Source: Pseudomonadota bacterium (GTDB lineage: Bacteria > Pseudomonadota > Alphaproteobacteria > Rhizobiales > Hyphomicrobiaceae). Taken from it: DNA of 7,574 nucleotides. The stretch covers positions 1-7,574 of the forward strand of contig QGVC01000173.1 in the NCBI GenBank assembly GCA_003242645.1, written 5' to 3'. Numbering within the stretch: position 1 is the stretch's first letter; each line of letters begins with the position of its first letter. The notes beneath the pieces are model-generated. The model worked only from the letters and a program-made list of their open reading frames with translations, was not told the origin of the DNA and did no database searches. Position numbers and translations under genes: made by a program. This document shows, piece after piece, positions 1-6,570 of this stretch.

Positions 1-845
1 CATTTTGCGCGGGCGCCCGCTCATTTTCAGATCGGGTACAGCATCAAGCAGCATGCGCGTGTAAGGATGCTGGGGATTAGCGAACAACTCGGCGGTAGGC
101 GCCACTTCGACAAGCCGGCCGAGATACATAACACCAATACGTGTGGCCATGTGCCGGACGACGGCCAGGTTGTGGCTGATGAAAAGGTAGGTGAGGCCGA
201 ACTGATCCTGCAGGTCGCGCATGAGGTTCAGAATTTGGGCCTGCACGGAGACGTCGAGTGCAGATGTCGGCTCGTCGCAGACGAGAAACTGCGGTTTCGA
301 CGATAAGGCGCGCGCAATGCAGATTCGCTGCCGCTGGCCTCCGGAGAATTCATGCGGATATTTTCGCGCGTCCGCCGGATCAAGGCCCACGAGCCGCAGC
401 AGCTCGCCGGTGCGGTGCTCGATTTCGGCTTTGTCTTTGGCAAGCCCGAAAGCCCGGATGGGTTCGGCGATGATGCGCCCCACGCGCCAACGGGGATTCA
501 GGCTCGCATAAGGATCCTGAAAGATCATCTGGATGCGGCGGCGCAGCGCCACCAAGTCACCGGCTTTTGATCCCTTCCACATGTCGATGCCATCAATGGT
601 GACGCTGCCCGCCGTCGGCTTCAGAAGCCCCACGACCATTTTCGCCACGGTCGACTTCCCGGAACCCGACTCTCCGACGAGCGCGAATGTCTCGCGCCGA
701 CCGATGGTGAAGGAAACATCCTGGACGGCCTTCAGCACTCTGCGCGGCTCGCGCTCGATAATGCGATTGAGCCACGGCTTCGAGACATCGAACGTGCGCG
801 ACAACCCGCGAACTTCAACGAGCGGTGGCTCGCGACGGGGCCCGC

Positions 846-849
<4 letters not shown>
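1..849 (-). CDS. oppF: Opp/Dpp-type ABC transporter ATP-binding protein (OppF/DppF-like), C-terminus cut off by window edge
   Basis: This is one of the two cytoplasmic ATPases that power the importer encoded by the same operon. 283 residues are visible. Residues 1-30 precede the nucleotide-binding domain, and a short basic segment follows (LNRIIEREPRR, about 27-37). Visible motifs are Walker A GESGSGKST (59-67), Q-loop Gln111 in MIFQDPYASLNP, ABC signature FSGGQRQR (168-175), Walker B FLVCDEP (188-194), D-loop SALD and H-loop His226 in FISHN. After the core comes the family's typical ANPQHPYTRMLLDAVPD (about 257-273). The Cys-containing oligo_HPY tail expected next lies beyond position 1. The ATG at 849 overlaps the TGA of the upstream ATPase gene (ATGA), implying translational coupling. 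The residue after the H-loop His is Asn where Asp is commoner, which should be tolerated. Family assignment is very sure; the symbol is a family label, as substrate is unknown. Confidence 0.95.
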
Positions 850-1832
<983 letters not shown>

Positions 1833-1847
1833 CGACAACAGCCGGGC

Positions 1848-2810
1848 TCATCGCAGCTTGGGGTTCAATGCATCACGCAGCCAGTCGCCGAGCAAGTTCA
1901 CGGCCAGCACCAGTGCGGCGAGCGCAATGCCAGGGAAGATGACGATCCAATACTCACCCGACATGAGGAAGTTGTTGCCAATGCGGATCAATGTGCCCAG
2001 CGACGGCTCGGTCGGGGGTAATCCAACACCGAGGAACGACAGCGTCGCCTCCGTGAGGATTGCCAGCGCCAGATTGATGGTCGCAATGACCAGCACGGGA
2101 CTCATCACGTTCGGCAGCACCTGGTTGAACATGATGTTGAAGGAGCTGAGGCCGATCAATCTTGCGGCCTGAACGTACTCCTTGTTGCGCTCGACCAGCG
2201 TGATGCCGCGCACCGTGCGCGCATACTGCACCCAGAACGACAGCCCGATTGAGACGACGAGAATCCAGAACTCGCCTCCACCGCTCCCGTGAGTCCCGAA
2301 TAGCACGCGCGCCACACCGTCAATGAGCAACGCGGTCAATATGGCCGGGAACGTCAGCTGCACATCCGCAGTGCGCATGATGATGGTGTCGATCGGCCCG
2401 CCGAAATATCCGGCAATGAGGCCAAGCGTCACGCCGATCGCGACCGCCAGCAGGACAGATAAGATGCCAATGGCAATGGAGCTGCGCGCTCCAAACAATA
2501 TCGTCGAGAGAATATCGCGGCCTTGGTCGTCCGTGCCGAGCAGAAATCTGGGATCGCCGCCCTCCTCCCAAACGGGCGGGGTATGGGAGTCGAGCAAGTT
2601 CAGCGTGCGCACGTCGTAAGGATCATGCGGCGCAATCCAGGGCGCGAGCAGAGACACCAAGACGAAGGCCAGCGTAACGATGGCCGCAACCACCACCAAC
2701 CGGTTGCGCAGGAACGAATGGAGCAGATCGCTGTCGAGAATACGCGCAAGGAGACCCTGCTCTTCCCCGGGGCTTTCCGTCCTGTTCGTGCCGTCCGTTT
2801 CCACGGCCAT
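1848..2810 (-). CDS. oppC: Opp/Dpp-type ABC transporter permease C
   Basis: This is an inner-membrane channel subunit, 320 residues, typical of OppC/DppC. An acidic, polar cytoplasmic N-terminus (1-30) precedes the first membrane helix (about 36-57) and the family block LAPWIAPHDPYD (55-66). Then comes the hallmark LGTDDQGRDILSTILFGARSS region (91-111). Further hydrophobic helices fall near 111-136, 145-165, 181-200, 236-257 and 288-310. The EAA loop that docks on the ATPase is EYVQAARLIG and onward (about 211-234, including Gly220). The reading frame is open upstream to 3014, but that part is a shadow of the preceding permease gene. The ATG at 2810 is chosen because the conserved N-terminus begins there. 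It lies 4 nt after the stop of permease B and has GGGAGGAG (2830-2823) 12 nt upstream, inside the end of that gene. Confidence in family is very high; the substrate is unknown. Confidence 0.95.
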   Translation of the reverse strand: MAVETDGTNRTESPGEEQGLLARILDSDLLHSFLRNRLVVVAAIVTLAFVLVSLLAPWIAPHDPYDVRTLNLLDSHTPPVWEEGGDPRFLLGTDDQGRDILSTILFGARSSIAIGILSVLLAVAIGVTLGLIAGYFGGPIDTIIMRTADVQLTFPAILTALLIDGVARVLFGTHGSGGGEFWILVVSIGLSFWVQYARTVRGITLVERNKEYVQAARLIGLSSFNIMFNQVLPNVMSPVLVIATINLALAILTEATLSFLGVGLPPTEPSLGTLIRIGNNFLMSGEYWIVIFPGIALAALVLAVNLLGDWLRDALNPKLR

Positions 2811-2814
2811 AGCT

Positions 2815-3792
2815 CTAGCTCGCTCCTCCCACGATGCGAATGCGCGGATCGATTGCGACGTAAAGCATGTCCACGATGAAATTGATGAGAACGAACAGGA
2901 AAGCAACCAGCATGAGATAAGCCGACATGACAGGAATGTCGGCATTCTGCACCGACTGGATGAAAAGCAGTCCCATGCCAGGCCACTGGAATACGGTCTC
3001 AGTAATAATGGCAAAGGCGATGAGGGAGCCCACCTGCAGCCCGATAATGGTGATGACCGGCACCAGCGTATTTTTCAATGCATGGCCGAAATGGATGGCG
3101 CGGTTCGTAAGCCCACGGGCACGCGCGAACTTGATGTAGTCCGTGCGCAAGACCTCGAGCATTTCCGATCGCACCAGGCGCGTGACCAGTGTCATCTGAA
3201 AAAGGCCTAACGTGATGGCAGGCAGAATCAGGGCCTTGAGCCCGGAAACGGTAAGGAAGCCTGTTCGCCAAAATCCGATCTGCACTACCTCACCCCGACC
3301 GAATGAAGGCAGAACACCGAGCTTCACCGAGAATAAATAGATCAGCAGAATGCCGGTGAGAAACGTCGGCAAGGATATGCCGACGAGTGAAACCGTCAGA
3401 AAAATCTTCGATAGCCAGGAATCCCGGTGGATTCCCGTGTAAACTCCCATCGGAATGCCGAGCACGACAGCAAAAGCGGCAGCGGCAAACGCCAGCTCGA
3501 TGGTTGCTGGGAACCGCTCGGCGATCAAATTGATCACCGGCTGCTTCACTTGATAGGAAATTCCAAAATCGAATTGGACCGCCCCCTTTAGAAAGCGGCC
3601 GAGCTGAACGATGATCGGATCGTCCAGCCCGAGCTCTTTGCGCAATCTAATGCGGTCCTCGAGCGGTGTGTCCTGCCCCACCATTTGGTTCACGGGATCG
3701 CCTACGAACCGGAACAGCACGAACGCGAGCACCGCAACCGTCAGCAAGACGAAGAGAGCTTCGATCAACCGCCGGATAGCGTAGGCAAGCAT
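2815..3792 (-). CDS. oppB: Opp/Dpp-type ABC transporter permease B
   Basis: This is the partner permease that forms the translocation channel with permease C; 325 residues, normal for OppB/DppB. The N-terminus MLAYAIRRLIEALFVLLTV with its first membrane helix (about 10-29) and the following GDPVNQM are characteristic. So is the periplasmic segment LRKELGLDDPIIVQLGRFLKGAVQFDFGISY (50-80). Five more hydrophobic stretches are visible (about 98-120, 130-157, 186-206, 243-268, 290-313). The EAA loop is DYIKFARARGLTNRAIHFGHALKN-like at 218-241, with the conserved Ala and Gly at the expected places. The ATG at 3792 gives the family's normal N-terminus, although no clear Shine-Dalgarno precedes it. 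The gene follows the binding-protein gene after a 113-nt spacer and is followed 4 nt later by permease C, so it opens the tightly packed BCDF part of the operon. Confidence 0.96.
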   Translation of the reverse strand: MLAYAIRRLIEALFVLLTVAVLAFVLFRFVGDPVNQMVGQDTPLEDRIRLRKELGLDDPIIVQLGRFLKGAVQFDFGISYQVKQPVINLIAERFPATIELAFAAAAFAVVLGIPMGVYTGIHRDSWLSKIFLTVSLVGISLPTFLTGILLIYLFSVKLGVLPSFGRGEVVQIGFWRTGFLTVSGLKALILPAITLGLFQMTLVTRLVRSEMLEVLRTDYIKFARARGLTNRAIHFGHALKNTLVPVITIIGLQVGSLIAFAIITETVFQWPGMGLLFIQSVQNADIPVMSAYLMLVAFLFVLINFIVDMLYVAIDPRIRIVGGAS

Positions 3793-3808
3793 CGGGTCTG
3801 GGGCAGAT

Positions 3809-3905
3809 TCAGGTCCTAGATAAGGGATACAACGAAAGCGGCCGAATAGCGAATGGGTAGAGCCCGACCGAGCTCATACCCGACTCGCTACCCTCGCCCG
3901 ATTGC
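3809..3905 (-). promoter_or_regulatory. Intercistronic spacer with two competing inverted repeats
   Basis: This spacer separates the binding-protein gene from permease B in an otherwise packed operon. Two perfect 6-bp inverted repeats are visible: GGGTAG/CTACCC (3855-3860 with 3888-3893) and TAGCGA/TCGCTA (3847-3852 with 3885-3890). They share 3888-3890, so both cannot form at once. A GAGCTC palindrome (3870-3875) sits between them. Neither is followed by a U-run in the transcript, so an intrinsic terminator is not supported. Known importer operons often keep a structured spacer here, which stabilises the binding-protein mRNA or limits read-through and makes binding protein more abundant than membrane parts. 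That this spacer does so is an inference. Confidence 0.35.
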
Positions 3906-5492
3906 TCAATCTTCCTTTTGGGCCCAATAGAAGAGAATCTGATTATCCGCCCTTTGGACGATCTTGATCTTCTTCGATACGCCCCAGGCCAGCGATTGCT
4001 GGTGCAGCGGAATGAGGCCAACCTCCTCGTGAATGATCCGGAACGCCTGCGCGATGAGATCGTCGCGCTTTTCGAGATCCGTCTCGACGAGGATCTGCCT
4101 GTTGAGCTCATCGACCTTCGGGTTGCAGTAACCCCCATAATTGAATTGCGAGCCGTTGCCGTCGGCATCGCGGCAGCTGGCGAGGTTGGCAATGACGTTC
4201 CAGCTGTCGAACGAGCCTGGTGTCCAGCCCAGGAGGTTGAACGAAGAGTCGTACTTCGCGGCTGGCCCCGCCTTCTCGAAATATTTGGCCTTTGGCAGGG
4301 ACTGGAGGTTCACCTTGACATTGATGCGGGCGAGCATGGCGACGATAGCCTGGCAGATCGCCTCGTCATTCACGTAGCGATCGTTAGGGCAATCCATCGT
4401 CAGCTCGAAGCCATCCGGATAGCCTGCCTCGGCCATCAGCTTCTTGGCCGCCTCGACATCATAGGGGTGCCGCTTGAACTCGTGGGCGCGCGAATAGAGG
4501 AGCGGCGAAATCAGGAGCGCTGACGGCGTCGACATGCCCCGCATCACCTTGGTCCTGATCGCCTCGATGTCGATAGCTTGATAGAACGCCTTGCGCACGC
4601 GCGGATCCTTGAACGGGTTCTTGCCCTTGACGTTTGAGTAGAGCAGCTCGTCCCGGAAGGAATCCATATTGAGGAAGATCGTGCGCAGCTCCGGCCCGGT
4701 CAGCACGTCTGTGGTCGGATTGTTTTTGATTCGCTCGATATCCTGAACCGGCACGGGATCTATGAGATCGACCTCACCCGACAGGAGTGCCGCCACCCGG
4801 GTCGCGTCTGATTTGATCGTTTGGAAAATAACCTCGGTGAGGTTGTGTTCAGGCTTGCCCCACCAATTGGGGTTCGGCTTGAAGACGGTCTTCACCCCTG
4901 GCTCGTGGCTCACCACCATGAAGGGGCCGGTGCCGTTGGCCTTGAGAGCGAATGGGCTGAGGGACGTTGCCGTTGCCGACTGAGCCTGCGTCGCGCCGTT
5001 CTCTTCGGACCATTTTTTCGAGAAGATGTACCAAGTATCCCATTCGGCGTGCAGGATCGGGTTCGGCGTGGTCAGGATGAAGTCGACCGTGTAGTCATCT
5101 ACTTTCACGGCTCTGGCGTCGGGGGGCACGCGGCTCTTCATCTGAGAGCCAGGGCTGCGCAGGCGCTCCAAGGAGAATAGAACGTCATCGGCCGTGAACG
5201 GTGAGCCATCGTGGAAGGTCACGCCTTTGCGCAGGTAAAATCGCCAACGGGTCGGCTCCAGAACCTCCCAGCGCTCGGCAAGGCCGGGGATGATCTTGAG
5301 GTCCTTGTCACGCTTGGTGAGCCCCTCCATCACGTTTCCCAAGGCTCCCAGCGTGAAGGTCTCGTTGAGCGTGTAAGGGTCGAGTGCGTTCAAGTCGCCT
5401 TGGAAGGCGTATTTGAACGTTTTTGCCTGGAGGGGGGTTACGGAAACTCCGAGCGCCAGCGCTCCAGCCAACAGCAGCTTAGCTCGTCTCAT
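3906..5492 (-). CDS. oppA: Periplasmic peptide-family substrate-binding protein (SBP_bac_5, OppA/DppA-like)
   Basis: This protein captures the ligand in the periplasm and delivers it to the permease pair encoded downstream. It has 528 residues, usual for family 5 binding proteins. A Sec signal peptide (MRRAKLLLAGALALGV..., cleavage likely after LQA at 21-23) has no lipobox Cys, so a soluble periplasmic protein is expected. The family signature RWRFYLRKGVTFHDGSPFTA and onward lies at about 82-110. Other family landmarks are GTGPF (187-191), NPNWWGKPE (206-214), LNMD (274-277) and DPRVRKAFYQAID (296-308). The mature protein has four Cys (368, 380, 440, 456) in two local pairs, plausibly two disulfides. 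The frame also opens at a TTG at 5501, but that sits directly against the AGGGAG Shine-Dalgarno. The ATG at 5492 is 10 nt from it and starts the signal peptide cleanly. Substrate is unknown; a peptide is the default, but relatives bind nickel, glutathione, opines or sugars. Confidence 0.94.
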   Translation of the reverse strand: MRRAKLLLAGALALGVSVTPLQAKTFKYAFQGDLNALDPYTLNETFTLGALGNVMEGLTKRDKDLKIIPGLAERWEVLEPTRWRFYLRKGVTFHDGSPFTADDVLFSLERLRSPGSQMKSRVPPDARAVKVDDYTVDFILTTPNPILHAEWDTWYIFSKKWSEENGATQAQSATATSLSPFALKANGTGPFMVVSHEPGVKTVFKPNPNWWGKPEHNLTEVIFQTIKSDATRVAALLSGEVDLIDPVPVQDIERIKNNPTTDVLTGPELRTIFLNMDSFRDELLYSNVKGKNPFKDPRVRKAFYQAIDIEAIRTKVMRGMSTPSALLISPLLYSRAHEFKRHPYDVEAAKKLMAEAGYPDGFELTMDCPNDRYVNDEAICQAIVAMLARINVKVNLQSLPKAKYFEKAGPAAKYDSSFNLLGWTPGSFDSWNVIANLASCRDADGNGSQFNYGGYCNPKVDELNRQILVETDLEKRDDLIAQAFRIIHEEVGLIPLHQQSLAWGVSKKIKIVQRADNQILFYWAQKED

Positions 5493-5502
5493 CCCTTTCA
5501 AT

Positions 5503-5508
5503 CTCCCT
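5503..5508 (-). promoter_or_regulatory. Ribosome binding site deciding the binding-protein start
   Basis: AGGGAG on the minus strand lies 10 nt before the ATG at 5492 but only one base from an in-frame TTG at 5501. The spacing favours the ATG and gives a signal peptide beginning MRRAK. Confidence 0.6.
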
Positions 5509-5760
5509 AGGGTCAGCGCAGCCCATTCTCATCAGGCGCCCATTTCGAGCGTTCGTCATTCTGTCCGAAGACTGGCCGACATTCCACCACCCGAATTGCT
5601 GCCAACATCACGAAGCGGGGAGCCGTGCGGGAAGGTGCTTCTTCTTCGTCGGGTCGTTTCGGCGCCTTGCCCAAAGCCTCAAGAACAGGTACCTGCGGGC
5701 CATGCCAAACATCAGCCATGAGCACGCGTCATCCATGACCCTGCGGCGATTAGCGAATCC
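5509..5760. other. Divergent intergenic region between the importer operon and the bactofilin gene
   Basis: The two flanking genes point away from each other, so this stretch must hold the leftward promoter of the importer operon and the rightward promoter of the bactofilin gene, unless either is transcribed from further away. I could not pick out convincing -35/-10 pairs on either strand. Short frames are open on both strands here (plus-strand one from 5413, minus-strand one ending at 5513). They lack a good ribosome binding site and recognisable sequence, so I treat the stretch as noncoding. Confidence 0.5.
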
Positions 5761-5762
5761 AA

Positions 5763-5769
5763 AGGAAGG
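5763..5769 (+). promoter_or_regulatory. Ribosome binding site of the bactofilin gene
   Basis: AGGAAGG is a strong Shine-Dalgarno match, ending 3 nt before the ATG at 5773 with its GGA core 6 nt away. It supports that start codon. Confidence 0.65.
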
Positions 5770-5772
5770 CCT

Positions 5773-6165
5773 ATGAGTGTCGCGCCGGCTGCTCCGCGTC
5801 AGAGAGCCGACCGACCGTTGATTCTGGATCGGCGAGCGCGGCTGATCGGGACGCTTGTCTTCGACGGTGAGGTCCAGCTGTCAGGCAGGATTGAAGGCGA
5901 GGTCCGCTGCCGGAAGCTCCACCTGACCGAACATGGTTCCATTAAAGGAGACATCGTCGCCGAGCACGCCGTAATCCTGGGCGAGGTGATTGGCTCCATC
6001 TACGCCACTCATCTGATGCTCGGCGCGGCTTGCACCGTCGAGGGAGACATCTATCATCGCCATCTCGTGCTCGAGAAGGGCTGTTACTTCGAGGGTCGGT
6101 CGCGTCGCCACGGTGACCCGATTGCTCTTGCGGAGCGCCACCTCGGACCGTCCTCGGAGATTTGA
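5773..6165 (+). CDS. Bactofilin (polymer-forming cytoskeletal protein)
   Basis: This 130-residue protein belongs to the bactofilin family (formerly DUF583). These small cytoplasmic proteins polymerise without nucleotide into filaments and scaffold cell-wall or stalk-related enzymes at the inner membrane. The sequence shows the family's repeating beta-helix pattern from about residue 20 to 112. Successive hydrophobic/Gly turns can be followed: LIGTLVFDGEVQLSGRIEGEV, LHLTEHGSIKGDIVAEHAVILGEVIGSI, then LMLGAACTVEGDIYHRHLVLEKGCYFEG. The flanking tails are short and polar: about 18 N-terminal residues rich in Ala, Pro and Arg, and a 20-residue C-terminal tail. That is typical of minimal bactofilins. 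No peptidoglycan hydrolase gene of the M23 type, a frequent bactofilin neighbour, is adjacent inside this window. It has its own strong ribosome binding site and is divergent from the importer operon. The family call is very sure; the process it scaffolds is unknown. Confidence 0.93.
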   Translation: MSVAPAAPRQRADRPLILDRRARLIGTLVFDGEVQLSGRIEGEVRCRKLHLTEHGSIKGDIVAEHAVILGEVIGSIYATHLMLGAACTVEGDIYHRHLVLEKGCYFEGRSRRHGDPIALAERHLGPSSEI

Positions 6166-6339
6166 TTTCCCCCTACTGCCTTTTGCTCACCTGAGGCGAA
6201 AGAAGGTTTGAGGTCAGACCTTTACCAACAGGCAGAAATGCTGTTCACTGTTATTGGCACGATCCGCCTCGGGATCGCGATGTGAGACAGCTGACAAAGA
6301 AGCAGCTGCTCTGAGGAAACGCCGACTAGGGGGTGCATT

Positions 6340-6474
6340 ATGTTGTGTCGCGTTTGGCTGGACGGGCGCGCGCCTCAGCGCCTGGAATCTGACTATCAGA
6401 TCACCCACCAAATCTCCGCCGGGTTGGCCCGAATGCCTTCATTCCTTGCCTTGGATGGGGGCGGCAGCGCTTAG
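6340..6474 (+). CDS. Possible small protein of 44 residues, unrecognised
   Basis: The frame runs MLCRVWLDGRAPQRLESDYQ... to a TAG at 6472-6474. It has a good Shine-Dalgarno (AGGGGG, 6328-6333) 6 nt before the ATG, and about 70 percent of its codons end in G or C. I recognise no family, signal peptide or membrane helix. It lies in the same frame as the downstream secreted-protein gene. The stop falls within a second purine-rich Shine-Dalgarno (6473-6480), so it could act as a leader coupled to that gene. G-rich runs are common in this stretch, so the ribosome binding site may be chance. I consider a real protein less likely than not. Confidence 0.2.
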   Translation: MLCRVWLDGRAPQRLESDYQITHQISAGLARMPSFLALDGGGSA

Positions 6475-6480
6475 AGGGGG
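6473..6480 (+). promoter_or_regulatory. Shine-Dalgarno-like AGAGGGGG pointing to an alternative upstream start at 6487
   Basis: AGAGGGGG sits 6 nt before an ATG at 6487 that is in frame with the secreted protein. Using it would add 28 residues, very rich in Arg and Lys, before the ATG at 6571. The site is the best ribosome binding sequence near this gene, yet the 6571 start gives the more ordinary signal peptide. Confidence 0.35.
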
Positions 6481-6570
6481 CCGCCAATGCCGCCGGAGCA
6501 TTGCCATCCCCGCAAGCTCAAGGGTCGGAAGCGGAGAAAGCCCCATCTTGCCTGCGGTCGTCGTGCGCTC

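Larger units (their letters stand above)
6166..6570. other. Largely noncoding region between bactofilin and secreted-protein genes
   Basis: I see no recognisable gene across these 405 bases, only a doubtful 44-codon ORF described separately. Visible structure: a weak stem-loop just after the bactofilin stop (CTTTTGC 6180-6186 with GCGAAAG 6196-6202, one G-U pair, no U-run), which might be a poor terminator; a perfect 6-bp inverted repeat CGATCC/GGATCG (6260-6265 with 6272-6277); and two CAGCTG palindromes 15 nt apart (6288-6293 and 6303-6308), the second extending to a perfect 10-bp palindrome, AGCAGCTGCT. A promoter for the downstream gene is likely here but I could not identify one. Confidence 0.5.

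Noticed and set aside
2811..3014. N-terminal extension of permease C into the permease B gene
   Set aside because: The extension is a frame-shifted reading of permease B; the conserved permease N-terminus and a ribosome binding site fit the ATG at 2810.
3918..4523. 201-codon plus-strand open frame opposite the binding-protein gene
   Set aside because: It is antisense to a clearly real SBP_bac_5 gene, has no recognisable domain, and such frames are expected on the opposite strand of GC-rich genes.
5432..5437. Run of six G (six C in the gene) near the signal peptide cleavage site of the binding protein, a possible slippage site
   Set aside because: Six bases is short for phase variation and such runs are common at this GC content; the frame is intact.
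5413..5725. Overlapping open frames on both strands between the importer operon and bactofilin
   Set aside because: The plus frame begins inside the binding-protein signal sequence and the minus frame starts with GTG without a Shine-Dalgarno; neither resembles a known protein.
6179..6206. Intrinsic terminator after the bactofilin gene
   Set aside because: The stem is only 7 bp with a G-U pair and is not followed by a T-run, so it does not meet the usual criteria.
6255..6270. TGGCACG, identical to the -24 half of a sigma-54 promoter
   Set aside because: The required -12 element (TTGC at the correct spacing) is missing; the nearest GC is 10 rather than 12 bases from the GG.
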